This document shows, piece by piece, positions 37,531 through 47,200 of a stretch of DNA of 64,000 bases (positions within the stretch are counted from its first letter, which is position 1; the number at the start of each line of letters is the position of its first letter). The stretch comes from CAIVVT01 sp052145115 (GTDB taxonomy: Bacteria; Acidobacteriota; Terriglobia; Bryobacterales; Bryobacteraceae), in NCBI GenBank assembly GCA_052145115.1, contig JBKQPG010000096.1:1-64000 (forward strand), written 5' to 3'. Below the pieces are notes generated by a model, which had not been told where the DNA came from, ran no database searches, and worked only from the letters and a program-made list of their open reading frames with translations. The translations under genes were made by a program, and so were the position numbers.

Positions 37531-40500
37531 TCACACCTGGAGAACGTCGCCGTCGCGCGCTACCAGCGAGTACAGCACGGGCGCGAGGAAGACCGACAGC
37601 AAGAGCCGCGAAGCGAGTCCACCCACGATCACGATGGCGAAGGGCTTCTGCGAGTCGCTGCCGATGCCCGTGGACATGGCCGCCGGAAGCAGGCCGAAAC
37701 AGGCCACGAGCGCAGTCATCATGATCGGGCGCAGCCGCAGTAACGAGGCCTCGAAGGTCGCGGTCGGAATGTCCTTGCCTTCGAGCCGCAGCTTGTTGAT
37801 GAAGGAATAGAGGATGACGCTGGTCTGGACCGCGACGCCCATCAGCGCGACGAAGCCGAGCATCGACGAAACGCTGAAGTTTGTATGGGTCAGGCGCAGC
37901 GCCAGCAGGCCGCCCACCGGCTCCGTGACGAGCACGCTGAAGAAGATGATCAGAGGGAACTTGATGTTGCCGTAAAGCACGAAGAGGATCATCACCACCA
38001 GGATGACGGTGAGAGGGAGAATGATCTTCATCTGCTCGCGCGAGGCCAGATAATCTTTGTACTCGCCACCCCAGTCGAAGCGGTAGCCCAAGGGGAGATT
38101 TACGGCCGCCGCGACCTTGGCGCGGGCTTCGTTCACGGCGCCGGCCATGTCGCGCCCTTCGACGCTGAATTGCACGCCAATATAGCGTTCATTGCCCTCG
38201 CGGTAGACGAGGGATGCGCCGCTCTCTGCGCGCACGTCTGCGAATTGGCTTAACGGCAGATACTGCCCGTCAGGCGTGGCGATCAGGAGATTCCTGATCG
38301 CGTTTTCATTGTTGCGGTACTGCTCCTGAAGGCGCAAAACCAGGTCGAACTGGCGCTCGCCCTGAATCACCTGCGTGACCGGGTCGCCGCCCATGGCGGT
38401 ATCGATGAGGGTGTTGATGTCGCTGACATTCAGGCCGTAGCGGGAGAGCTTGGCGCGGTCGGGAACAATCACCAGGCTGGGCTGGCCCAGTTCACGCACA
38501 ACCGTGATCTCGGTGATGCCGGGCACGGCTGCCAGAATCTTGCGAACCTGCTCCGCCTTGGTTTCGAGCGTAACCAGATCCGGGCCGAAAATCTTCACCG
38601 CCAAGGCGCTCTTCAGCCCGGTTTCGGCCTCATCGACCGCATCCTCGGCCGGCTGGGTGTAATTAAAGATAATCCCGGGAAATGCTTCCAGCTTCTTCTG
38701 AAGCGCCTCGATCAGTTGCGGCTTGGTCTTCTGGTCCCCGCTCCACGACTTATCGGAATACGGCTTCAGGCCGACGTAGAACTCGTTGTTGTAGAAGCCC
38801 GTGGGATCCGTGCCGTCGTCGGGGCGTCCGAGCTCATTGGCCACTGTGGTCACTTGCGGGAAGCTCATCAGGATCCCGCGGATCTTGGGCGACAACCGGG
38901 AGGCTTCCTCGAACGAGATCGTGTAGGGCGTGGTCGCGCGAACCCACAACGCCCCTTCGTCGAGGTGGGGCATGAATTCGGCGCCGAGAAACGGGATGGT
39001 CGCGAGTGAGCACCCGAACACGCACAGGATCAGTGTCAACGTGACGAATCGATTCCGCAGGCACCAGCCCAACATCCCGCCATACACGCCGCGCACCCAT
39101 TCAAAGAGACGAACCTTCGGTTCATGCAGCTTTTTGCGCAAAAAGTATGCGCATAGCACGGGCAGCAGCGTGAGCGTGCACATCAGCGATCCGCACAACG
39201 CGAACGACATGGTGTCGGCCATCGGCTGGAACAGCCGTCCCGACGGGCCGCTGAGCACATAGATGGGCAGGTAACCGGCGATGATGACGGCGACCGCAAA
39301 GAAAATCGGCCGCTCGACGTCGTGCGCCGCGGCGCGAACGATGTCCACCAGAGGGCGATCTTCGTCCGCATGCGCAGCCCGCTCGCGGAAGATGTTTTCC
39401 ACCATCACGATGGCGCCGTCGACGATGATCCCGAAATCGATTGCGCCGATGGAAAGCAGGTTGGCCGGAATGTGACGCCAATCCAGGCAGATGAACGCGA
39501 ACGTCAGCGAAAACGGGATCGTAACCGCCACAATCAGCGCCGTCCGCAAACTGAACAGGAACAGCCCGAGAATCACGAGCACCAGCACCAGGCCTAGCAG
39601 GAGGTTCTTCTCGACTGTTCTGGTGGTCTCTTCGATCAGTCCCTGGCGATCGTAATACGGCACGACCTTCACGTCGGGCGGCAGGACCCGCTCGTTCAGT
39701 TGTTTCGTCATCTCCTCGACCCGTTTGAGGATCACCTGCGCCTGTTCGCCAACGCGCATCAGAATCACGCCTTCCACGGCCTCATCCTGGTGCATGTAGC
39801 CGAACTGGCCCAACCGCGGCGCGTAGCCGATCTTCACGTCGGCCAGGTCCTTCACGTCGACCGGGATGCCGCCCTTTTCAGCGATGACGATGTTGCCGAT
39901 ATCCTGCAACTGGCGCACCAGGCCGAGGCCGCGAATGTAGTAAAATTGCCCGCCCTGCGAATAGAAGCCGCCTCCGGCGTTGGAGTTGTTGCTGGCGAGC
40001 TGTTGCGAAATCTGCGGCACGGATACGCCGTACTTGAAGAGCTTGGCCGGATCCAGCAACACCTGATACTGCATCGTCGTGCCGCCGAAGCCGGAGTCGT
40101 CGGCCACGCCCTGAATGGAACGGTAGCGGCGTTCGATCACCCAGTCCTCGATCGTCTTCAACTCTTGCGGGCTTCGGTCGGGGCTCTGCAGAACGTAACG
40201 GTAGATCAGGCCGCTGGGGCTGAACATCGGAGAGAGGCTGGGCTGCAGCCCTGCCGGAAGGCGCGCGGTGCCCATGCGCTCGAAGGCCAACTGGCGCACG
40301 AAATACGGATCGGCGCCATAGTCGAAATTCATGGCGATGAAAGACAGACCATAGAGCGAGATCGACCGCAGCGAGTCGAGCCGCGGAATGCCGTTCAGCT
40401 CGATTTCAATCGGAATTGTGACCAGCCGTTCGATTTCCTCCGGAGAGTGGCCCGGCCACTGGGTGATCAGCTCCACGTGCGGCGGGGAAAGATCCGGATA

Positions 40501-40614
40501 CGCGTCAATCGGCAGTTTGCTGAAGGAATACGCGCCCCACAGCGTGAGCGCCAGCGCCATCACGATAATCACGAACGGCTGTTTGAGTGCAAATGAGACA
40601 ATGCGGGCGATCAT
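37531..40614 (-). CDS. czcA: Heavy-metal efflux RND pump (CzcA-like)
   Basis: A 1027-residue inner-membrane RND proton antiporter of the heavy-metal (HME) family. The segment GAIDFGIIVDGAIVMVENIFRE in TM4 carries the charged residues typical of Czc/Cnr-type (divalent Co/Zn/Cd/Ni) pumps rather than CusA, so divalent metals are the more likely substrate. Twelve transmembrane helices in the usual 1+5+1+5 pattern and two large periplasmic loops are present, and length is normal. The operon order is adaptor, pump, outer-membrane channel, with 11 nt between adaptor and pump. Exact metal specificity cannot be decided from sequence alone. Confidence 0.92.
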   Translation of the reverse strand: MIARIVSFALKQPFVIIVMALALTLWGAYSFSKLPIDAYPDLSPPHVELITQWPGHSPEEIERLVTIPIEIELNGIPRLDSLRSISLYGLSFIAMNFDYGADPYFVRQLAFERMGTARLPAGLQPSLSPMFSPSGLIYRYVLQSPDRSPQELKTIEDWVIERRYRSIQGVADDSGFGGTTMQYQVLLDPAKLFKYGVSVPQISQQLASNNSNAGGGFYSQGGQFYYIRGLGLVRQLQDIGNIVIAEKGGIPVDVKDLADVKIGYAPRLGQFGYMHQDEAVEGVILMRVGEQAQVILKRVEEMTKQLNERVLPPDVKVVPYYDRQGLIEETTRTVEKNLLLGLVLVLVILGLFLFSLRTALIVAVTIPFSLTFAFICLDWRHIPANLLSIGAIDFGIIVDGAIVMVENIFRERAAHADEDRPLVDIVRAAAHDVERPIFFAVAVIIAGYLPIYVLSGPSGRLFQPMADTMSFALCGSLMCTLTLLPVLCAYFLRKKLHEPKVRLFEWVRGVYGGMLGWCLRNRFVTLTLILCVFGCSLATIPFLGAEFMPHLDEGALWVRATTPYTISFEEASRLSPKIRGILMSFPQVTTVANELGRPDDGTDPTGFYNNEFYVGLKPYSDKSWSGDQKTKPQLIEALQKKLEAFPGIIFNYTQPAEDAVDEAETGLKSALAVKIFGPDLVTLETKAEQVRKILAAVPGITEITVVRELGQPSLVIVPDRAKLSRYGLNVSDINTLIDTAMGGDPVTQVIQGERQFDLVLRLQEQYRNNENAIRNLLIATPDGQYLPLSQFADVRAESGASLVYREGNERYIGVQFSVEGRDMAGAVNEARAKVAAAVNLPLGYRFDWGGEYKDYLASREQMKIILPLTVILVVMILFVLYGNIKFPLIIFFSVLVTEPVGGLLALRLTHTNFSVSSMLGFVALMGVAVQTSVILYSFINKLRLEGKDIPTATFEASLLRLRPIMMTALVACFGLLPAAMSTGIGSDSQKPFAIVIVGGLASRLLLSVFLAPVLYSLVARDGDVLQV

Positions 40615-40625
40615 AATATTCGGCC

Positions 40626-41825
40626 TTACTTCATCCTGTTCGCGAATTGAAGAAACAGGCTGCCTTCAGTGACGATCTCCTCGCCTTCGCTCAGCCCCGC
40701 AGCGACTGCCACGAAACCGCCCTGTTCGGCCCCGATGCGAACCGGCCGTTGGGCGAACTCGCCCGGCCGTGCCTGCACATAAACCAGCGGCTCGTTGTTG
40801 TCGTCCCGCACTACGGCCGAGACCGGCACCACCAGAATGTTGCTGCGCGTGCCGGTGTGGATCACCGCCTCGACGAACATGTCCTTCTTGAGAATGCCGC
40901 GCGGGTTCGCGGTGACGATACGAACGGGCGTCGTGCGCGTCGCCGGATCCACAAACGCTCCGATGTAGGCCACCTTGCCGTGGAAAGCGCCGTCAAATGA
41001 GGGGTTCGTCAATTCCACCGGAACCCCAACGCGCACGCTGGGAAGATCGCGGTCGAAGATGTGGCCCTGCACCCAGACTTCGCTCACCGCGCTGATCATG
41101 AAGCAGACGGTCGAGCCCGCCTGGATCAGCATGCCGGGCGAAACCAGCTTCTGCACGACCATGCCCGCGATCGGGGAGCGCACCGCTAGCTCCGTGCTGA
41201 TCTTCGTGCCCTGCCGTTCCGCCTGGTCGATCTCCGTGGCGGTAATCCCGAAGATCTTCAGCGTCTGCAAGCTGGTCTGGACGTCGGTCATGGCGTCGTT
41301 GTAATCCGCCTCGGAGCTCTCGTAGTCCTTCTGTGCGACCGAACCCCGCTCCAGCAGGTCCTTCATGCGGTCCACAATGCGTTTGTTGAATACTTCCCGA
41401 TTGCGCGCCTTGCGATAAGCGGAAATGGCCGCGGCCACGTCCGGACTGGAAACGTAGAGCAGCGGTTGGCCCTCCGACACCTGCGCGCCGGTGTCCACCA
41501 GCAGACGCGAGATCGGGCCGTTCACCTGCGTGATCGCCTGCGTCGTACGGTCGGCGTCCCAATCCACCGTCCCGGTCGTGTGAATCTCCACCGCCCACGA
41601 GGTTCTGTTGACCTTGGAAATCTTCAGATGCTCGAGTTGATCCGGCGCCACTTTGAACAGTCCTGCCTCCGCGCTTGGCGCCGCTGCGGCGGCCTTGCCT
41701 TCAGCCATATCCGGATTGGGATGCGCACAGCCCCCCTGAAGGCAGGCCGCTGTCAGGAAAGCGACGCCGGCCCATAGCGGCTGACAACGCCGCCACGTCC
41801 GCGAGCGGAACAATGCCGCGATCAT
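40626..41825 (-). CDS. czcB: RND periplasmic adaptor (CzcB-like membrane fusion protein)
   Basis: A 399-residue periplasmic adaptor. The N-terminal hydrophobic segment ends near a Cys (LTAACLQGGCAHP), so it may be a lipoprotein. It has the usual split biotinyl-lipoyl halves (VDWDADRTTQAITQVNGPISRLLVDTGAQVSEGQPLLYVSSPD and AVRSPIAGMVVQKLVSPGMLIQAG), a helical hairpin between them, and a beta-barrel after. First gene of the metal-efflux operon. A small Cys/His-rich exported protein is encoded 98 bp upstream on the same strand and may be part of the unit. Confidence 0.9.
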   Translation of the reverse strand: MIAALFRSRTWRRCQPLWAGVAFLTAACLQGGCAHPNPDMAEGKAAAAAPSAEAGLFKVAPDQLEHLKISKVNRTSWAVEIHTTGTVDWDADRTTQAITQVNGPISRLLVDTGAQVSEGQPLLYVSSPDVAAAISAYRKARNREVFNKRIVDRMKDLLERGSVAQKDYESSEADYNDAMTDVQTSLQTLKIFGITATEIDQAERQGTKISTELAVRSPIAGMVVQKLVSPGMLIQAGSTVCFMISAVSEVWVQGHIFDRDLPSVRVGVPVELTNPSFDGAFHGKVAYIGAFVDPATRTTPVRIVTANPRGILKKDMFVEAVIHTGTRSNILVVPVSAVVRDDNNEPLVYVQARPGEFAQRPVRIGAEQGGFVAVAAGLSEGEEIVTEGSLFLQFANRMK

Positions 41826-41923
41826 GATGAAACCACCTCTCTATGTATTCCCGCCACTGGAGTTTGCATAACCCCGAGTCGCGCCATTACAGTGCGCCAC
41901 GGTACAAAAATTGATGCGGGGAA

Positions 41924-42217
41924 CTAGGCGGGAGGAGCGCGCGAGGAAGCGGTCGAGAGGAACAGGTTCTGCGTCGGTTCAGGTCGGGCCGGTGGTGCGA
42001 TCCAGTCGATCGCGACGACTGGTGCGACCAGCGCGGGCGGCTCGCTTCTCACAATCTGCAATGGGCTCGCCAGGCACAGCACGCAGCCATGGTCGGCCAG
42101 GAAGTGGTGTCGCTGGTGCTCTGGTGACAAGGCCGCGGCCTGCGCCCAGAACATCAGACACAGCAGCAGGACGGGCAGAGCCCGCCGTGCGAGCGCCGCT
42201 GCTGTTGGGCCGTTCAT
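41924..42217 (-). CDS. Small exported Cys/His-rich protein upstream of metal efflux operon
   Basis: A 97-residue protein from the ATG at 42217 (MNGPTAAALARRALPVLLLC), with a signal peptide of about 30 residues. The mature N-terminus carries clustered potential metal ligands, PEHQRHHFLADHGCVLC. The C-terminal half is Pro/Ala-rich. It is similar in style to small DUF2946-type proteins that accompany metal exporters. Its position in front of czcBAC suggests a periplasmic metal-binding helper. A longer frame to 42247 exists but would place extra residues before the signal peptide. Family assignment is tentative. Confidence 0.55.
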   Translation of the reverse strand: MNGPTAAALARRALPVLLLCLMFWAQAAALSPEHQRHHFLADHGCVLCLASPLQIVRSEPPALVAPVVAIDWIAPPARPEPTQNLFLSTASSRAPPA

Positions 42218-42247
42218 GATTGAACCGCGCACACTTACGAGTGACAC

Positions 42248-42738
42248 CGCCGGGAACCGTCCATGCTGAATGCATACGCGTTTCCCGCCACATACACGTT
42301 ACCAGTAACCATCACGCGGCTGCAAAACAGGACTTGTTCCATCGCTGGGATCAGACTGCGGGTCGTGATTTAGCCCTGCAAGACGAGCGAACATTCTTCC
42401 AAGATGGCGAGGGCGTGCGATGGTCTTGATCTTCAGCCGTTCGCGCTCGGCGCGCTGCCTTTTCAATTTGCGGTTCTCACATCCTGGCTAAGTCCCAACT
42501 CCCGCAGCGGGGCTTTGGTCTCTTTCGCGACCTGCTTCGACACGCCGACTTCAACCAAGAGTGCCAGTGAAAGTGGGACGCGCGGCGGAGGTTGAACGGG
42601 CCGGTAGGCTTGGTTGAGATAGTAACGACAGAACACCTGGCGGATGAAAAACGCCAGCTATGGGAAGCCGAAGACAGGCTTCCCGCAGCCGTTGGGAAAC
42701 GCTATGCGTTTTCCAAATTTCCACCGCCTGAAGATCCC
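42248..42738. other. Intergenic region without a recognisable gene
   Basis: Upstream of the metal-efflux unit. Minus-strand translation around 42400-42590 gives pieces such as EVGVSKQVAKETKAPLRELG that look protein-like but match no family I can name. They are probably remnants. No functional gene is supported. Confidence 0.35.
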
Positions 42739-42912
42739 CTCTCCACCATCCGCCGTGCCGACCAGATGCTGGTAATGGAGGACGGCCGCATCCTCGAACG
42801 CGGCAACCGCCGCCAGCTCTACGCCCTGCGAGGGCGGTAATACGATCCCTACACCCGGCAGCACGGCCTCGAGGCGAACCTGTTCCTGGCTCCTGGCGAG
42901 GGTGATTTATAA
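42739..42912 (+). pseudogene. C-terminal remnant of an ABC transporter ATPase
   Basis: The frame reads LSTIRRADQMLVMEDGRILE and RGNRRQLYALRGR, then TAA (42838-42840), then YDPYTRQHGLEANLFLAPGE and TAA at 42910-42912 in the same frame. LSTI-R-AD-I-V-x-x-GRI-E-RG-x-x-x-x-L is the H-loop to C-terminal region of exporter-type (MsbA-like) ABC ATPases. Walker A, signature and transmembrane parts are absent. The internal stop confirms decay. Confidence 0.6.
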
Positions 42913-43044
42913 CGCTCTGCGGCGAACTGGCTGTCGGCGTGAAGCGTTCTCAAGGCCCGTTGAGCGCCGAGTGAGTTAGGCTATCAAGAGATACTGCCCT
43001 CCGAGCCATCGACTAGCTGAGCGCCGGAGAACTGCGAACGAGCA

Positions 43045-44187
43045 TTGATCAGGATTAGAACTTCAGTCGAACGGCTGGCAAGAATCGGCCCACGCATTTC
43101 CGCGCGGAGTGATCGCGGCTCACGCGGCGCGCCCCCGCTGCGCGTCGAACCGATCACGGGCGCCGGCGTTGCCGGAATTGCCGATGGCCTGAGCCGCCTG
43201 GACCGTGAAGTGCGGCGCCGAGTCGTCCCTGCTGATTTCTGGCCCTGGCTGTATTTCGACAACCCTGCGGGTGACGCACTCGCGGTGGTCGCGTTTCACG
43301 GCCCCCGCCCGGTTGGCCGCTTCGAGTGCGTGCCCGTGCGGCTTGTCGTCGACGGCGCGGCGCAAACCGCCTATCTCCTCCAGGGGCTCACCCTCGCCCC
43401 CGGCTTTCGGCAGTGGGCCCATTTGCGTGGCCTACTCTCCGCCGCACAGCAGGCTCCGTCCAGAGTCGATCCGGTCTTCTCCTTCGGATTCACCACTCCC
43501 GCCGGCACGCGATTGCACGCTTCCCTGGGCCTGCCCGTGCTCGGCCGGGTTTCGATGTTTGCCGCCGCGCTGGACGGCGCGGCCCTGCTCCGCAGCCGCG
43601 GATTGCCTTCGGCGCTCAGCGCCTTCGCCGGTCCCTTGACCGGCGCCTTGATGCGCTGGAAGCAGGCCCGGCCGAATGCAGCCGTCGCGGTCGGGGAGAT
43701 TGAGGCTTTCACTTCCGATTTCGACGATCTCGCCACGCCGCCCTCGGCCCCCGGATCGATCGGCCTGCTCAAGGACGCGGCCTATCTCGACTGGCGTTAT
43801 GTCCGGCGTCCGGGCGCCTGCTATCATCGGCTCATTGCGTCCAGAAGCGGGCAGCCCGCCGGTCTCCTCGTCTGGCGGGCCGACATCGGCACCTGCGACG
43901 GGTATCTTCTCGAGCTGGCCGCTCGGGATGACGATCCCGCAACGCTGGACGCGTTGCTCGAAGCCGCCTGCGAGCAGATGCGGAGCGCGAGGGTCGGCCT
44001 GGTGGCGGCTTCATTTCCGCGTGGTTCCACTGCCGCCCGCGCGCTGACGCGCGCTGGGTTCACCGGCTTGTACACACGCTGGAAGAAGATGAGCTTGGCT
44101 TATGTCCCGGGCCGGGAGGGGGAAGACCAGGCCGGCATGAGCCTGGCGCATTGGAGCTACTCGCTCGGCGATTGGCTGTACCACTGA
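43045..44187 (+). CDS. GNAT-like acyltransferase ahead of the megasynthase
   Basis: Up to 380 residues. The first reasonable start is TTG at 43045; the first 30 residues are Arg/Ser-rich and poorly supported, and the folded part seems to begin near RVEPITGAGVAGIADGLSRL. The order VAFHGPRPVGRFECVPVRLVVDGAAQTAYLLQGLTLAPGFRQWAHLRGLL resembles the acetyl-CoA-binding half of GNAT proteins. DAAYLDWRYVRRPGACYHRL and FTGLYTRWKKM resemble the second GNAT half of FemAB/GNAT-like proteins seen in polysaccharide and lipid loci. The gene ends 21 nt before the megasynthase ATG on the same strand. A role in modifying or transferring the synthase product is inference from position. Confidence 0.6.
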   Translation: MIRIRTSVERLARIGPRISARSDRGSRGAPPLRVEPITGAGVAGIADGLSRLDREVRRRVVPADFWPWLYFDNPAGDALAVVAFHGPRPVGRFECVPVRLVVDGAAQTAYLLQGLTLAPGFRQWAHLRGLLSAAQQAPSRVDPVFSFGFTTPAGTRLHASLGLPVLGRVSMFAAALDGAALLRSRGLPSALSAFAGPLTGALMRWKQARPNAAVAVGEIEAFTSDFDDLATPPSAPGSIGLLKDAAYLDWRYVRRPGACYHRLIASRSGQPAGLLVWRADIGTCDGYLLELAARDDDPATLDALLEAACEQMRSARVGLVAASFPRGSTAARALTRAGFTGLYTRWKKMSLAYVPGREGEDQAGMSLAHWSYSLGDWLYH

Positions 44188-44208
44188 CGCCGGGAGGTCA
44201 GGAGAGGC

Positions 44209-47200
44209 ATGTTGTTGGAGAGTAGTTCGTTCCTGGTATGGGCCGCACTGCCGCCCGCCGCTGAGGAGCTGGACTTTCTGACTCGCGCGGCTGCTGCTGC
44301 GGAGCCGTTGGTGGATCTGTGCTACGGCACCGAACCGTACCGCGCGCGGCTGGTGGGCAAACTCCGGGAACGCCGACTTCCAGGGCTGACCGTCTGCCTT
44401 GCCGGCACCGACGCCGCGCTGATCGAGCCCCTGCTGACGGCCCCGCCACCCGAGTTCCGCGTGATCCTCTGCGGCCCGTGGGAGGAATCCTCCACCCAGA
44501 CGGCCATCGCCGCATTCAAGCAGCGCGGGGCTGTGGCGGGCGTCGAGGTGTCGAGCCTCGAGCAGGCCCGGTTCGCCAGTACAGCCGGCGCCGATCTTCT
44601 GGTCGTTGCAGGATGCGAAGCGGCCGGACCGGTGTGTGCCAAGACCAGCTTCATCCTGCTGCAGGAACTGGCCGCCGAACCGCTGCTTCCGGTGGTCGTC
44701 CGTGGCGGGTTCGGGCCGCGCGCGGCCGCCGCGGCCTGGACCCTCGGCGCACGCGGAATCATCCTCGACTCGCAATTGCTGCTGCTCGAAGACAACGGCC
44801 TCGACCCCGAGTTGCGCCGCCTGCTCGCCGCCCGCTCTGCATCCGACACCGAGGTGGCCGGCGAGACCGCGGGCCGGCCGTTCCGGTTCCTCTCCAACGG
44901 CGGACGCGATCCCGCGCAGCGCCTGGCCGAAGCCGAATGGCGGATCAGCGGAAGCGGGGAGCCGCCGGCCGCGCAAGCGGCGGCATTCCAGGAAGAGCTT
45001 CTGCACTCCATGCAGCTCGGCCTCGTGCGCGACAACCCGGTCCTGCCGGTCGGGCAGGGGCTGGCCTTCGCCCGCCAATTCGCCGCCGAAGGCCTCGACC
45101 TGGCCGCCATCGTGGAACGGTACCGCAGCACGGTCGCCAGTTCAGTCCACGCGCTCAAACAGTCCTTCCCCTTTGCCGCGGAGTCGCCGCTGGCGCGAGC
45201 GCACGGCGTCCGCCTGCCGCTGGTGCAGGGCCCGATGGCGCTGGTGACCGATTCTCCCCGCCTGGCCCCGGCGGTGCTGCACGGTGGGGGCCTGCCGTTC
45301 TGCTCCACGGCCGGACTGAAGCCGGACCAGGTCCACGCGCTGCTGCGCGAGGCGCGCGCGCTCATCGGCACGCAGCCCTTCGGCCTGGGCATCGTCGGCT
45401 TCCTGCCTGCCGAGGGGACAGCCGAAGCCGTCTTCGGCGATGCCGGGGCGCGGCCCGATTTCGTCACCCTCGCCGGGGGCAACGGGGCGCAGGCGGCGCG
45501 CTTCGAGCAGGCGGGCATCCGCGCCTACGTTCACGCTCCCAGCCAGGCGCTGATGCGGGAGTTCCTGGATGCGGGACTGAAGGGCCTGATCTTCGAGGGC
45601 CACGAGGCCGGCGGGCACGTCGGCGTGCTGGGTTCGTTCGTGCTGTGGGAACTCGCCGTCGAGGAAATCATGGCGCGCTCCGACGAGCAGCTCGCCGGGC
45701 TGAGGGTGCTCTTCGCCGGCGGCATCGCGGACGCGCGTTCGAGCGTCGCCGCGGCGGTCTTTGCCGCGCCGCTGGCCGAGCGCGGAGTGGCCGTGGGCCT
45801 GCAGATCGGGAGCGCGTATCTCACTACCGCGGACGCGGTGGAGTGCGGCGTTGTGTCGCCGCGCTACCGCGACGGCATGCTGGGCGGCCGCGAGACGGTC
45901 CTCACGGGCAAGACGGTGCATCTTCCCAACCGCTGGCTCGACTCGTCCGTGGTGCGGCAGATGTTGCGCGAGGAGATCGAAATGGGCCGCGAGGCGATGG
46001 ACTTCCGCGAGCGCAAGCACAAGGTCGAAGGGCTCGGCACCCCGCGCTTCCTCAACGCCCTCGGGCGCGGCGACGGCGCGGACTGCGCGCTGGTGTGCGG
46101 GCAGGGCGTCGCGCTGCAGAATGAGAGCTGGACCATCGCCCAGCTGCACGAACACCTGACCACGGTCGCCGAAGGGATGGCCCGCGATTGCGCCTCGCCG
46201 CAGTTCGAGGAGGAAGCGCCCGGCGACGCGATCGCCATCGTCGGCATGGGCTGCGTCTTCCCCGGCGCACCGGACGTGCCCACATACTGGGACAATATCC
46301 TGAACCACCGCGGCTTCTTCCGCGAAGTGCCGCCCGACCGCTGGGACTGGAAGCTGTTCTACAGTGAGGACCGCCGGGAGCTCGAGCGGACCTATTCCAA
46401 GATCGGCAGCTTCATCGAAGGCTTCGTGCGCGACCCGCTCAAGTTCCGCATCTCGCCGCGCACTGAGCCGCACATTGACACCGTGCAGTTCTACGTGCTG
46501 GAGGCGGTCTACCAGGCGCTGGTGGACGCGGGCTATCTGGAGAACTCGCAGCCGCCATCGCAGTCGACGTTGCCGCGGGCGACGACGGGCGTCTTCATCG
46601 GCCACGGCTCGGCGACGACCTACGCTCAAGACCACGCGCTGCGCGTGAACTGGCCCAGCTTCGCCGCGGCGCTCGAGGCCGCGCCCGAGTTCGCGGCGCT
46701 GCCCGAGGAGGTCCGCGGCCGGATCCTGGCCGCGGGCGAGAGCGCGTTCAAACGCGGCCTGCCCGAATTCAGCGAGGACACGTGTGCGGGCGTGTTCAGC
46801 AGCCTGGTGGCCGGCCGCGTCGCCAACTGTTTCGACCTGAAGGGGCGCGCGGTGGTCTCCGACGCGGCCTGCGCCTCGTCGTTGGCGGCGCTCGACTCGG
46901 CGATCCACGCGCTGCGCTCAGGCGAATGCGACGTGGCCCTGGCGGGCGGCGCGGACCAGCGTGTGGACGCTCCGACTTTCGTCTTCTTCTGCAGCCTGGG
47001 TGCGCTGTCGGCCAAGGGCTCCTTCCCCTACGACGAACGGGCCGACGGATTCGTGATGGGCGAAGGCGCGGGGATGGTCGTCGTCAAGCGGCTGGCCGAT
47101 GCGGCGCGCGACGGCAATCGAATCTACGCCGTGATCCGCGCAGTGGGCTCGTCGAGCGATGGGCGGGTGAAGGGCATTACGGCCCCGGACGCCGACGGGC

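Noticed and set aside
37531..40614. CusA-type copper/silver pump
   Set aside because: The TM4 motif DFGIIVDGAIVMVEN is of Czc/Cnr type; CusA-type sequences differ in this segment. Metal identity remains unproven.
45142..46908. Long open frames antisense to and overlapping the synthase (also 44319-46124, 46918-48198, 49626-51389)
   Set aside because: They mirror codon periodicity of the synthase gene and have no family resemblance or ribosome-binding sites.
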